NCBI GenBank assembly: GCA_035493955.1
Contig: DATJHI010000001.1
Location: 56,412-120,411, forward strand
Length of the DNA: 64,000 bases
Direction of reading: 5' to 3'
From: NCED01 sp035493955
GTDB lineage: Bacteria; Pseudomonadota; Alphaproteobacteria; Caulobacterales; Caulobacteraceae
Notes under the pieces: model-generated
Databases searched by the model: none
What the model was told of the DNA's origin: nothing
What the model saw: only the letters and a program-made list of their open reading frames with translations
Made by a program: the position numbers and the translations under genes
Shown: positions 1 through 8,873 of the stretch, piece after piece
How the letters are laid out: each line of letters begins with the position of its first letter
Position numbering within the stretch: position 1 is the first letter of the stretch

Positions 1-1
1 G

Positions 2-1810
2 CTGGGCCAACCCGGCGCGCCGCCGATCGTCGAGGTGCTGTTCTCCCAGGGCGAGGTCCCGTGGAGCGGCTGGACCGCCGAACACGCCATGGAGGAGGTG
101 CTGCAGGCGATCGCCGCCAACCGCACCACCCTGGTCTTCGTCAACACCCGCTTCCAGGCCGAGATGGCGTTCGCCAAGCTGTGGGAGATCAACGACGACG
201 CCCTGCCGATCGCCCTGCACCACGGGAGCCTGGCCGCCGAACAGCGGCGCAAGGTCGAGGCGGCGATGAGCCGGGGCGAGCTGCGGGCGGTGGTCTGCAC
301 CTCGACCCTGGATCTCGGCATCGACTGGGGGGCGGTGGACCTGGTGATCCAGCTGGCCGCGCCCAAGGGGTCCTCGCGGCTGATCCAGCGCATAGGCCGG
401 GCCAACCACCGGTTGGACGAGCCCAGCCGGGCCGTCCTGGTCCCCGCGCACCGCTTCGAGGTGCTCGAATGCGAGGCTGCCCGCGAGGCGGTGGCCGAAA
501 ACGACCTCGACGGCGAACGGGAGCGGCCGGGGGCCCAGGACATCCTGGCCCAGCACATCATGGGCGTCGCCTGCGGCGACCCCTTCGACGAGGCCGCGCT
601 CTACGCCGAGATCAAGGGGTGCGCGCCCTATCGCGACCTCGCCGTCGAGGACTTCGACCGGGTGGTGGATTTCGTCTCCACCGGCGGCTATGCGCTGAAG
701 TCCTACGACCGCTTCCGACGCATCGTGAAGGGCCGGGACGGGCTCTGGCGGGTCCGCAACAAGGAGACCGCCGCCCGCCACCGCATGAACGTGGGCGCCA
801 TCGTCGAAATCCCCATGCTGTCGATCCGCATCGCCTCCTCGCGCGGCGGCAAGCGGATCGGCGGCCGCAAGGTCGGGGAGATGGAGGAGGGCTTCCTGGA
901 ACAGCTGGTTCCGGGCGACGCCTTCCTGTTCGGCGGCCAGGTCTGGCGGTTCGAGGTCATCGTCGGCCTGGATTGCCTGGTCACGCCGGCTCCGGGGGCG
1001 AACCCCCGGGTCCCAAGCTGGGGCGGATCGAAGTTCGCCCTGTCGACCTATCTGGCCCGGCGGGTGCGCCGGATGATCTGCGACGAGGGCGGCTGGAGAA
1101 TATTTCCCGCCGACATGCAGGACTGGTTCGCCATCCAGAAGGCCCGCTCGGTCATCCCCGGCGAGGACGAGATGCTGGTGGAGACCTTCCAGCGGGGGCG
1201 GCGCCACTACATGGTCTGCTACCCCTTCGACGGCCGCATCAGCCATGGCACCCTGGCCCAGCTCCTGACCCGGCGGCTGGAGCGGCTCGACCGGGCGCCC
1301 CTGGGGTTCGTGGCCAACGACTACGCCCTCGCGGTATGGACCCTGCGCCCCCTCGACGACCTCGATCTGGACGCCCTGTTCCAGGAGGACATGCTGGGGG
1401 ACGACCTGGAAGCCTGGCTGGACGAGAGCTTCATGATGAAACGGGCCTTCCGCCAGTGCGCCACCCTGGCCGGACTGATCGAGCGCCGCCAGCCCGGTCA
1501 GGAGAAGAGCGGACGTCAGATGACCTTTTCCAGCGACCTGATCTACGACGTGCTGCGCCGGCACCAGCCCGATCACCTGTTGCTCCGCTGCGCCCGCGCC
1601 GACGCGGCCTGGGGCAGCCTGGACGTGGCTCGGTTGGGCCGGCTGCTGGCCCGGATCAAGGGGCGCATCCGCCCGGTGGTCCTGACCAAGGTCTCGCCCT
1701 TCGCCGTGCCGGTGCTGCTGGAGATCGGGCGCGAGCCCGTCGCCGGGGCTGCCCAGGAGGCCCTGTTGGAGGCCAGCGCGGCCGAACTGATCGCCGAGGC
1801 CTTGTCGTGA
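2..1810 (+). CDS. Ligase-associated Lhr-type DEXH helicase, C-terminal part
   Basis: The reading frame is open from the window edge, so the N-terminal ATPase lobe with Walker A and DEXH motifs lies upstream and is not visible. What is seen is the second RecA lobe: a VFVNTRFQAE stretch, HHGSL, then CTSTLDLGIDWGAVDL and QRIGRANHR, which are superfamily 2 motifs IV to VI. A long Lhr-specific C-terminal region of winged-helix type follows. The next gene, overlapping by four bases, is a PdeM-type phosphoesterase. In bacteria that pair belongs to a cluster with an ATP-dependent DNA ligase and a metallo-beta-lactamase-fold exonuclease, so the ligase-associated subfamily is the likely assignment (inference from context). 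The role is presumed to be 3'-5' translocation on DNA during repair. Confidence 0.9.
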   Translation: MGQPGAPPIVEVLFSQGEVPWSGWTAEHAMEEVLQAIAANRTTLVFVNTRFQAEMAFAKLWEINDDALPIALHHGSLAAEQRRKVEAAMSRGELRAVVCTSTLDLGIDWGAVDLVIQLAAPKGSSRLIQRIGRANHRLDEPSRAVLVPAHRFEVLECEAAREAVAENDLDGERERPGAQDILAQHIMGVACGDPFDEAALYAEIKGCAPYRDLAVEDFDRVVDFVSTGGYALKSYDRFRRIVKGRDGLWRVRNKETAARHRMNVGAIVEIPMLSIRIASSRGGKRIGGRKVGEMEEGFLEQLVPGDAFLFGGQVWRFEVIVGLDCLVTPAPGANPRVPSWGGSKFALSTYLARRVRRMICDEGGWRIFPADMQDWFAIQKARSVIPGEDEMLVETFQRGRRHYMVCYPFDGRISHGTLAQLLTRRLERLDRAPLGFVANDYALAVWTLRPLDDLDLDALFQEDMLGDDLEAWLDESFMMKRAFRQCATLAGLIERRQPGQEKSGRQMTFSSDLIYDVLRRHQPDHLLLRCARADAAWGSLDVARLGRLLARIKGRIRPVVLTKVSPFAVPVLLEIGREPVAGAAQEALLEASAAELIAEALS

Positions 1811-2541
1811 GCGTGGGCAAGGCCTTCCGCGCGCCCCGGCTGGCCCCCGCCCAGACTCCGTGCGGCTCCTTGTGGCTGGAGGTCGCCGGAGCCGAGGCGT
1901 GCCTGCGCCGATCCGGAGCCCTGTGGCTGGAAGCCGGCGCCACCCTGGCGGCGGGCGACCTGCACCTGGAAAAGGGTTCGGCCTATGCCGCGCGGGGCCA
2001 ACTCCTTCCGCCCTATGACACTGTCGCGACTCTGGAACGCTTGGAAGCGGAGGTGGAGGCGCTGCGGCCGCGGGTGGTGGTGCTCCTGGGCGACAGCTTC
2101 CACGACGCCGGAGGGCCTGGACGACTGGGGGCCTCCGACGCGGCGCGGATATCGGCGCTGGCGCGGGGGCGAACCCTGATCTGGATCGTCGGCAACCATG
2201 ACCGGGAAGGGCTTGGCGGCCTGCCGGGCGAACGGGCCGAAGCGGCGACCCTCTGCGGCCTCGTGCTGCGCCATGAGCCGCGGACCGGCGTCTCGCCGGG
2301 CGAAGTGGCGGGCCACCTGCATCCCTGCGCCAAGGTCGTGGGGAACGGCGGGAGCGTGCGGCGACGCTGCTTCGTCACCGATGGCGAGCGGCTGATCCTG
2401 CCCGCCTTCGGCGCCTATGCCGGAGGTCTGAACGTAAGGGACGTCGCCTTTGCCGGCCTGTTCGCCCGCGCGCCGATAGCCGCGGCCCTGGGAAACCGGC
2501 GGGTGCATCCGATCGCCTACGCCAGGCTGACGGGGGACTGA
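1807..2541 (+). CDS. pdeM: Ligase-associated DNA-repair phosphoesterase PdeM
   Basis: Calcineurin-like metallophosphoesterase of about 244 residues. The metal-binding motifs appear in order: GDLHLEKG, LGDSFHD, GNHDREG and GHLHP. The GTG start overlaps the helicase stop codon (GTGA), which indicates translational coupling. The family is known from ligase-associated repair operons, where it is named as a DNA-damage-response endonuclease or phosphoesterase. The precise substrate is not established from sequence. The next gene is convergent and 43 bases away. Confidence 0.9.
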   Translation: MSVGKAFRAPRLAPAQTPCGSLWLEVAGAEACLRRSGALWLEAGATLAAGDLHLEKGSAYAARGQLLPPYDTVATLERLEAEVEALRPRVVVLLGDSFHDAGGPGRLGASDAARISALARGRTLIWIVGNHDREGLGGLPGERAEAATLCGLVLRHEPRTGVSPGEVAGHLHPCAKVVGNGGSVRRRCFVTDGERLILPAFGAYAGGLNVRDVAFAGLFARAPIAAALGNRRVHPIAYARLTGD

Positions 2542-2584
2542 CGAAAGAGCTCGGGCGCCGGCCAGCGACCGAGGACGACGAAAA

Positions 2585-5419
2585 CTACTTCGCCGCCAGG
2601 GATGTGCTTTGCGGACGGAAGGCGCTGGCGCTGCGCTGCGAGGCCTGTTGGGTTTCGGGGGTCAGCTGCTGGCGCAGGCGTTCGGCGCCGGACCGGGCTT
2701 CCGCGTCGCCGCCGGCGGCGGCGATCAGGTACCATTTGTAGGCTTCGGCCGGATTTTGAGCCACGCCGTAGCCCTGCTCATACAGGCGGGCGAGGTTGTA
2801 CTGGCTGTCCTGAAGGCCAGCGTCGGCGGCCTTGCGGAACCAGACGGCTGCGTCGCTGGCGTTCTTGACCCCGCCCGTTCCCTCGAAAAAGTAGAGGCCG
2901 AGGTTGTGCATGGCCTTGGGGTCGCCGCTGGCGGCGGCGCGCTCGGTCCAGCGGCGCGCCTCCACCGGATCCTTCTTCACCCGCGAGGCGCCGGTCTCAT
3001 AGAGCTTGGCGAGATAGAATTGGGCCGGGGCATAGCCCAGATTGGCGGCGCGGCGCAGGGGATCGACCCCGGTCGCGTCGCCGCTTTCGATCTGCCGGAC
3101 CGCGGTCGAATAGAGCTGTTTCGCATCGCCGACCGATGCCGCGGCAGCGACCGGTTTGGGCCCGCCGGCCAGGGCGGGCGGGGCGGCGTCGGCGGCCTTG
3201 GCCGCAGGCTTGGCGGCGATCTTGTCCTCAGTCGCTGCCGTCGCCGCCATCGCCGAGGCGTCGACGGGCGGGGGCGACGTCAGGGCGGCGGCCAAAAGGT
3301 CGGCGTCGCTGGATTGAGTATTGGTCTGGGCGGCGGCGGCGGCGATCGGCGGAGCTTCGTGCGGGGGCTCGGTCTTCGTTTCCTTGCTCCGCCCCGAAGA
3401 CAACAGGGTGTAGCCGACGAAGCTTGTGGACAGGAAGGCGGCGGTGACCGAGGCCAAAAGCGCGGTCCTGAGGACCGTGCCGGTTTCCTTCTTCTTTTTC
3501 TTCTTGCTCAGGAAGGCGGAGAGGCCACGGGGCGCGTCTGCGGCCTCGATGGACGGGGCGGGCGTGGAAGGGGTGAACATCTCCGCGCCGGCCGGGCGTT
3601 GTCGACGGCCGCGGCCGTCGGCGGCGGAGGCCTGCCGGGCGGCGGCGCGGGCGGCCTCGATCAGTTCGCGGGTCGAGGTGCGCGGCGCCGGCTGGGGCGC
3701 GTAGTCATGGGAGGCGTACTCCTGCGGGGCATAAGACTCGGCCGCAAGATCGGAGAAGCTGTCGGCGGCGGGGGCGGGGGGCTCGATATCGCCCTCATCG
3801 AGGTCGGCGAAGGCCGCGGGCGCGCTATGGGCCTCGGTCGTGGGTTCGGGGGCGAACGGATCGTCCGGGAACGGATCGGTCCCGTCCTGATCGGCGAAGC
3901 TGTCCGCGCTGAAACCGCCGTCGTCAAAGTCGGCGATGGCGGCGGCCGGGGTTTCGACCGCTTGGACGACGGCCTCGACGGCGGTTTTGCGCTGGGTCTC
4001 GGCCAGGCGCCGATCAAGGGTTTCCCGCGCCTCCTCGAGCAATTTGGCGGTGCGTTCCTCGCTCTGGCGGATTCGCTCGGACAGCTCCGTGGCGGAGCGA
4101 TCGGAACGGCTGTTCAGCTTGTCGGTGACGCGGGCGACCTGATCGCCGACCTCATCGATGGCGGTGGCGGCCCGGCGCTCGGAGGCGGCGATGCGTTCGG
4201 CCAGCCGTTCGGCGATCTTGCCGATCTCGCCGCCCAGTTTTTCCAGGGCTTCGGCCTGCGCCGTGTCGGCCGTGCGCATGCGGTTCTCCATGGCTTCGGC
4301 GATGCGAGCCATCTTCCCCCCCACCTCCTCCACCGCCTTGGCGCTGCGGGTCTCAGCCACGGTGACGCGCTGGCCGAGACTTTGGGCGATCTTCACCACT
4401 TCGCGTCCCATGCGATCGATCGCCTGAGCCGATTGCCGTTCGGCGGATTCGACTTGGCCTGAAAGGTCGCGAAGCGCCGCCTCCATGCGATCGAGCTTGC
4501 CGTCGGCGGCGGCTCGCATCTGTTCGGTGAGTTCGGCCCGCTGCGCCTCCACCCGTTGCGCCAACTCGGCCCCAAGCCGCTCGAACCGGCGTTCGGGCGT
4601 GTCGGCGTCGCCCTCGGGACCAAGACGAGTTTCTGCGGTCTTCAGCCGGTCGTCCAGCCCTGCGAAACTGGCTTCGAGGGCGGACATGGCCGCGGCGGTG
4701 CGACCTTCGGCCTGCTCCAGCCGCTCGGCGATGCGGCTGACCACCGACTCGATGACTTCGGTATTGGGCGCGGCCTCGAGCCGGTCGACCCGGCGGGCGA
4801 TGCCCGACAAGTCCTGACGCACCTCGGTCAGGGCGCCGCGGGTGCGGCTTTCGCCCTCGTAGATCTGGGCGGCGACGCGGCCGAGGGCCGATTCCAGGGC
4901 CTTCATGGCCTCGACGCGCGGGCCGTCGTCCTGCTCCATCTGTCGCATGCGGTCGGCGAGCTTGGCCTGGGCGCCCCGGACCTCGTCGAGGGCGCCATCG
5001 AAGCGGCCGCTCACCGTGCCCTGCTCGCGCTCCATCCCGTCGAGGCGCGACAGGACGCCCATCACCGACTGGTCGATGCCGCTGATGGCCAGGGTGGAAC
5101 GATGCTCGGCCGCTTCCAGCCGGGAGGAGAAGGCGTCCAGGGCGCGGGTCAGGCGGATCAGCTCGCTTTCCGCGCGCGGCTCGTAGCCGCGGCGGGATGG
5201 GTCGGATTCATAAGCGAGGGGCGCCTCGGCGCCGGCCTGGAGTGCGGAACGGCGGCGGTATTCGGGCTCCATCGGCGGCGGCTCGAGATCACCGCCGTCG
5301 ATGATCATCTGATTGAGCCATTCGCCGAGCGTCATGCCGGATCGACGGGCCAGATCCTTGGCGACTTCGCGCGCCTTGGGATCGATGCCCTTCACGCTCC
5401 AGGGTCCCGCCGAGCTCAT
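2585..5419 (-). CDS. podJ: Polar localisation factor PodJ
   Basis: The N-terminus (PWSVKGIDPKAREVAKDLAR followed by SGMTLGEWLN) is the signature of Caulobacter PodJ, the polarity scaffold for pili, holdfast and PleC. Order of parts: this N-terminal motif; a long Ala/Glu/Arg-rich coiled coil to about residue 480; an acidic Pro/Asp linker; a lysine run; one transmembrane segment at about 652-674; a Pro/Ala-rich periplasmic stretch; and at least three Sel1 repeats at about 790-905. It ends about 30 residues after the repeats, so the C-terminal peptidoglycan-binding domain of C. crescentus PodJ is not visible. ATG is preferred over a GTG nine bases upstream because GGGGAG lies 10 bases before the ATG and too close to the GTG. 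Upstream DNA carries cell-cycle sites. Confidence 0.88.
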   Translation of the reverse strand: MSSAGPWSVKGIDPKAREVAKDLARRSGMTLGEWLNQMIIDGGDLEPPPMEPEYRRRSALQAGAEAPLAYESDPSRRGYEPRAESELIRLTRALDAFSSRLEAAEHRSTLAISGIDQSVMGVLSRLDGMEREQGTVSGRFDGALDEVRGAQAKLADRMRQMEQDDGPRVEAMKALESALGRVAAQIYEGESRTRGALTEVRQDLSGIARRVDRLEAAPNTEVIESVVSRIAERLEQAEGRTAAAMSALEASFAGLDDRLKTAETRLGPEGDADTPERRFERLGAELAQRVEAQRAELTEQMRAAADGKLDRMEAALRDLSGQVESAERQSAQAIDRMGREVVKIAQSLGQRVTVAETRSAKAVEEVGGKMARIAEAMENRMRTADTAQAEALEKLGGEIGKIAERLAERIAASERRAATAIDEVGDQVARVTDKLNSRSDRSATELSERIRQSEERTAKLLEEARETLDRRLAETQRKTAVEAVVQAVETPAAAIADFDDGGFSADSFADQDGTDPFPDDPFAPEPTTEAHSAPAAFADLDEGDIEPPAPAADSFSDLAAESYAPQEYASHDYAPQPAPRTSTRELIEAARAAARQASAADGRGRRQRPAGAEMFTPSTPAPSIEAADAPRGLSAFLSKKKKKKETGTVLRTALLASVTAAFLSTSFVGYTLLSSGRSKETKTEPPHEAPPIAAAAAQTNTQSSDADLLAAALTSPPPVDASAMAATAATEDKIAAKPAAKAADAAPPALAGGPKPVAAAASVGDAKQLYSTAVRQIESGDATGVDPLRRAANLGYAPAQFYLAKLYETGASRVKKDPVEARRWTERAAASGDPKAMHNLGLYFFEGTGGVKNASDAAVWFRKAADAGLQDSQYNLARLYEQGYGVAQNPAEAYKWYLIAAAGGDAEARSGAERLRQQLTPETQQASQRSASAFRPQSTSLAAK

Positions 5420-5550
5420 GCTAATCACGCTCCCCAGGAGGCCCCGCCGAGAATCACAGGTGCGAAGCCTCGATCACAGGAACGCTAGCCTTCCACCTCT
5501 TGCGTGTAAACGCGACGTTAACGCTAGATGTAGTGGCTGGCGGCATTCCC

Positions 5551-5562
5551 TGTGGATGACTC
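5551..5562. promoter_or_regulatory. DnaA-like box overlapping a GANTC methylation site
   Basis: TGTGGATGA (minus strand TCATCCACA) differs from the TTATCCACA DnaA box at one position. Its last two bases run into GACTC, a CcrM methylation site. It lies about 130 bases upstream of the podJ start. In C. crescentus podJ is a known target of cell-cycle regulators including DnaA. Function here is inferred from position only. Confidence 0.4.
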
Positions 5563-5592
5563 GTTAAGTCTTCCTGAATTGCGCTTCCAGCC

Positions 5593-5607
5593 TTAAGGCC
5601 GCGTTAA
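5593..5607. promoter_or_regulatory. CtrA box TTAA-N7-TTAA
   Basis: Exact TTAA-GGCCGCG-TTAA, the full CtrA consensus, lies in the divergent region between podJ and a small membrane protein gene. A further TTAA follows six bases later. CtrA control of podJ is established in Caulobacter. Here the box could act on either divergent gene. Confidence 0.6.
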
Positions 5608-5665
5608 CGGAGCTTAACGCCGCCACGGCCTTGCCAGGGCGGCCGGCCTCGGCCATGCGGGCGCA

Positions 5666-5869
5666 ATGGAATGGCCGGTCACCCTCGCCGTCACCCTCGC
5701 CCTGGCGGTTTTCGCTGCGCTGTGCGGCTGGGCCGGATCGCGTCCGCCGGATCCGCGGCGAGGCCCGCGTCTGGCGCCCTACCGGTTCCTGATGATGATG
5801 GGCGTCATGGGCCTGTTGCTGATGGCCGTGCACATGCTGAATCTGATGGGGCTCAAAACCGGCCGTTGA
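5666..5869 (+). CDS. Small two-helix membrane protein
   Basis: 67 residues. Hydrophobic segments lie at about 5-22 and 42-62, joined by a short basic loop rich in Arg and Pro, so a hairpin inner-membrane protein is predicted. The second helix is Met-rich (LMMMGVMGLLLMAVHMLNLM). I do not recognise a named family. The gene is divergent from podJ and lies close downstream of a CtrA box, so cell-cycle-regulated expression is possible. No strong Shine-Dalgarno sequence is visible before the ATG. Confidence 0.6.
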   Translation: MEWPVTLAVTLALAVFAALCGWAGSRPPDPRRGPRLAPYRFLMMMGVMGLLLMAVHMLNLMGLKTGR

Positions 5870-5935
5870 GCGTGGTTGATACTGGGCCCCGGCAGGGACT
5901 AAACTCTTTGAAGGCGCTTCTACGGGGGTGAAAAC

Positions 5936-6892
5936 ATGACTCGACAACTATTCGCCGGCGTGGCCGCCACGGCCGCGATCCTGTTGGCGGCGGTTCCCGC
6001 CCAAGCTCAGTTCGGCATGAACAAGACCCCGCCGAAGAACGCGGCCACCCCGGAACTGCCCCGGTGCGCCTCTCCCGTGGGCACGGCCGCGATCCAGGAG
6101 CCCCAGCGGGACTGGTGGACCGCCCTTGGCCTCAGCAATCCTGAATCCCTGATCAAGCTGATGGCCGCTCGCTCCAACTGCCTCAGGATCGTCGACCGCA
6201 ACGGCGGCCTGGCCATGCGCAACACCGAGGCCGGCCTAGCCAACGCCGGCGACCTGCAGCGGGGCTCCAACATCGGCGGCGGCCAGGTTCGGGGCGCGGA
6301 CTACTTCATCATCCCCGACATCGTGAACTCCAATTCCAACAGCGGCGGGGCCAATATCGGGGGGGTGCTGGGCGCCTTCGCCCCTCGCGGCTTCGGCGCG
6401 GTGCTGGGCGGCCTCAGCACCAAGTCCTCCGAAGCCCAGACCATCCTGACCCTGGTCAACGCCCGCACCACCGAACAGGAATATGTCGCCGAGGGCGTGG
6501 CCAAGAAGACCGACATCTCCTTCGGGGCCGGCGGCGGAGGCTTGGGCGCGGGCGGGTTCGCCGCCCTCGCGGGCGGCGGCTACGCCAACACCGACATCGG
6601 CAAGGTCATCACCGCGGCCTATTTCAACGCCTTCATCGACCTGATCGGGCACATGCAGCAGACCGCCCCAGGCCAGGCCGCCGCAGCGGCCCCGATCCAG
6701 GCCTATCAGGCCACCCAGGCCGTCGCGCTGCGCAGTTCGCCCTCGCCGACCGGCGCTTCGGTGCGCAATTTCAAGATCGGCGACCAGGTCTTCCCCACGG
6801 GCCAGAAGAATGGCGTGTGGTGGGAGGTGGACGACGAGAACGGCAACCGCGGCTGGGTCTCCTCGGCGATGATCTCCCCGCGCCGACAGTAG
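5936..6892 (+). CDS. Secreted CsgG-like protein with C-terminal SH3 domain
   Basis: 318 residues with a Sec signal peptide ending AVPAQAQ (about residue 24). The central region follows the pattern of CsgG/HfaB-type proteins: a conserved Arg/Asn segment (IVDRNGGLAMRN), then ADYFIIPDIV, TLVNARTTEQEYVAEGVAKK and a Gly-rich run ending DIGKVITAAYFNAF. A bacterial SH3 domain occupies the last 60 residues (LRSSPSPTGASVRNFKIGDQ to NRGWVSSAMI). There is no lipobox cysteine, unlike true CsgG lipoproteins. It probably acts in the periplasm or at the outer membrane, with cell-wall binding through SH3. The CsgG assignment is moderate and the SH3 assignment is strong. Confidence 0.7.
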   Translation: MTRQLFAGVAATAAILLAAVPAQAQFGMNKTPPKNAATPELPRCASPVGTAAIQEPQRDWWTALGLSNPESLIKLMAARSNCLRIVDRNGGLAMRNTEAGLANAGDLQRGSNIGGGQVRGADYFIIPDIVNSNSNSGGANIGGVLGAFAPRGFGAVLGGLSTKSSEAQTILTLVNARTTEQEYVAEGVAKKTDISFGAGGGGLGAGGFAALAGGGYANTDIGKVITAAYFNAFIDLIGHMQQTAPGQAAAAAPIQAYQATQAVALRSSPSPTGASVRNFKIGDQVFPTGQKNGVWWEVDDENGNRGWVSSAMISPRRQ

Positions 6893-6974
6893 GTCTGCGC
6901 CGCTCGAGGTCCGCGCCGGAACCGGGTGGGTCTGTCGGGGTTCCCTTCACACCTCGACCGACCGGACCAGATCC

Positions 6975-8096
6975 ATGACCCGTGCGCTGAAACCCCTCGC
7001 CGAGCAGGTGATCGTCATCACCGGAGCGACCTCCGGGGTCGGGTTGGCCACGGCCAGGGCGGCGGCCGAGCGCGGGGCCGCCCTGGTGCTGGTCGCCCGC
7101 AACGAAACCGCCCTGGCCGTCCTGGGCGAGGAGCTGCTGGCCAAGGGCGCCCGGGTGGAGGCCGTGGCTGCCGACGTCGGGGACCAGGTCCAGATTCAGG
7201 CGGCGGCGGCCGTCGCCGAGGCGACCTTCGGCGGCTTCGACACTTGGATCAACGATGCGGGCGCAGCCATCTACGGGCGCATCGAGGACACCCCGGTCGC
7301 GGACCAGCGGGCGCTGTTCGAAACCAACTATTGGGGGGTGGTCTACGGCTCCCTGGCCGCGGTCGAAGGACTGAAGACCCGTTCCACGCCGGGGGCCTTG
7401 ATCAACGTGGGGTCGGTGCTGTCGGATCAGGCCCTGCCGATCCAGGGCGTCTATTCGGCCGCCAAGCACGCGGTGAAGGGATTCACCAACGCGCTGAGGA
7501 TGGAGCTGATCCGGTCCCACCCGAAAATCTCCGTGACCCTGATCAAACCCAGCGTGCTGGACACCCCCTACAAGGAGCACGCGCGCAACTACACCGGCCA
7601 TCCGGCGAGCAGTCCTCCGCCGGTGTACGACCCGGCCCTGGCCGCCGAGGCCATATTGTATGCCGCCGAACACCGGACGCGGGAGATCACCGTGGGCGGA
7701 GGCGGGGCCGCCTTCGCCCTGTTCGGCCAGTTGATCCCGTCCCTGGCCGAGCCGCTGTTCGCCTGGGCCGCGCCGCTGCTGCAGCGGGACCGCGCGGCCG
7801 GCCACGCCCGCGACTCCGAAAACCTGCGCCGGCCCGGCAGGGACCTCAGCGAACGCACCGGCGCCTACCCCTTTGTCCGCCGGACCAGCTGGTACACCCG
7901 GGCCCAGATGAATCCTGAGCTCACCGCCGGTCTGCTGGCGGCGGGCGGGACTTTTCTATGGCTGGCCTTGACCACCCGGCGCGCGCTGAAGGTCGCCCAT
8001 ATCAAGGCCGTGGTCCGCGCGCACGAACGCGAGAAGCAGCGCGCCCGCGAGGCCAAGGTCCTCGCCCGCCACCGGCCCAAGGGAACCCGAAGCTGA
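6975..8096 (+). CDS. SDR-family oxidoreductase
   Basis: Classical short-chain dehydrogenase fold: nucleotide-binding TGATSGVG near residue 16, an NDAG motif in place of NNAG, a catalytic Ser in NVGSVLSD, and the YSAAK catalytic pair. At 373 residues it is about 100 longer than a plain SDR. The extra C-terminus contains a hydrophobic segment (TAGLLAAGGTFLWLALTT) followed by a basic tail, suggesting membrane association. The substrate is not predictable. It stands alone between the SH3 protein and a signalling pair. Confidence 0.85.
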   Translation: MTRALKPLAEQVIVITGATSGVGLATARAAAERGAALVLVARNETALAVLGEELLAKGARVEAVAADVGDQVQIQAAAAVAEATFGGFDTWINDAGAAIYGRIEDTPVADQRALFETNYWGVVYGSLAAVEGLKTRSTPGALINVGSVLSDQALPIQGVYSAAKHAVKGFTNALRMELIRSHPKISVTLIKPSVLDTPYKEHARNYTGHPASSPPPVYDPALAAEAILYAAEHRTREITVGGGGAAFALFGQLIPSLAEPLFAWAAPLLQRDRAAGHARDSENLRRPGRDLSERTGAYPFVRRTSWYTRAQMNPELTAGLLAAGGTFLWLALTTRRALKVAHIKAVVRAHEREKQRAREAKVLARHRPKGTRS

Positions 8097-8147
8097 CCTC
8101 GCGGCTTTCCGACTCCCCCTCTTTTGAGGGATTCGAGGAGCACGCTG

Positions 8148-8873
8148 GTGAAGCGCAGAGAGCTGACCAGCCAGACGATGGACGAGCGGGTCGCCGCACT
8201 GGAAGCCGCAGTGGAAGCGCGGACCCGAGACCTGAAGGCGGCGCTCGACCAGCGCACCGCCCTGCTTCACGAGCTCGACCATCGGGTCAAGAACAACCTC
8301 CAACTGATTTCCTCCCTGATGTTGATGCAGGCCCGGCGGACCGCCGATCCGTCCGTGCGCGCCGCGCTGGACGGCATGCTGGAGCGGCTCCACGCCATCG
8401 CCACCGTCCATCGCCGTCTGTTCCAAACCGAAGACGTCGAAAGGTTCGACCTGTCTGAGTTCGTCCGCGACCTGGTGGCCGATCTGGCGGGATCCAACCG
8501 CCATCCCCTGTTGACCTTCCAGTGCGTCCTGGCGCCCGCGGAGGTGCCCGCATCGCGGGCCGCGTCCCTGGCCCTGCTGATCAACGAACTGGTTAGCAAC
8601 GCCATGCGCCACGCCTTTCCGGACGGCCGTCCGGGAAGGATCCTGATCGACGTTCGCAAGAGCGGCGAAGGGTTGAGGATCGAAATCGCCGATGACGGTG
8701 TTGGTATGGCGGGCTCCCCCGGCGGAGCCCAGGACGCGGCGGCGGGCTTTGGCCTGACCATCGTCGATTTGCTGGGCCGGCAATTGCGGGCGTGCATCCG
8801 GCGCGAGACCACAGACATCGGGGTCCGCACGGTGATCGCCCTGCCGCCCGAAAGCGTAGGAGTTGGGCGATGA
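8148..8873 (+). CDS. HisKA_2-type sensor histidine kinase
   Basis: 241 residues from GTG, chosen because GAGGAG lies seven bases upstream. An N-terminal coiled coil (RVAALEAAVEARTRDLKAAL) leads to the phospho-acceptor box LDHRVKNNLQLISSL. The ATPase domain has the N box NELVSNAMRHAF, the G1 box IADDGVGM and the G2 box GFGLTIVDLL. No sensory or membrane domain is present, so it is a cytoplasmic kinase fed by an unknown signal or partner. Its stop overlaps the start of the response regulator gene (ATGA), so the two are co-translated and presumably a cognate pair. Confidence 0.88.
   Translation: MKRRELTSQTMDERVAALEAAVEARTRDLKAALDQRTALLHELDHRVKNNLQLISSLMLMQARRTADPSVRAALDGMLERLHAIATVHRRLFQTEDVERFDLSEFVRDLVADLAGSNRHPLLTFQCVLAPAEVPASRAASLALLINELVSNAMRHAFPDGRPGRILIDVRKSGEGLRIEIADDGVGMAGSPGGAQDAAAGFGLTIVDLLGRQLRACIRRETTDIGVRTVIALPPESVGVGR

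Noticed and set aside
61..1806. Long open frame antisense or frame-shifted to the helicase gene
   Set aside because: It is a high-GC shadow frame; the translation is Arg/Gly/Pro-rich with no domains. Only its last part (from 1807) is a real gene.
2609..4462. 617-codon plus-strand frame across podJ
   Set aside because: It is antisense to podJ, Gly/Arg-rich and without motifs; podJ has clear homology on the minus strand.
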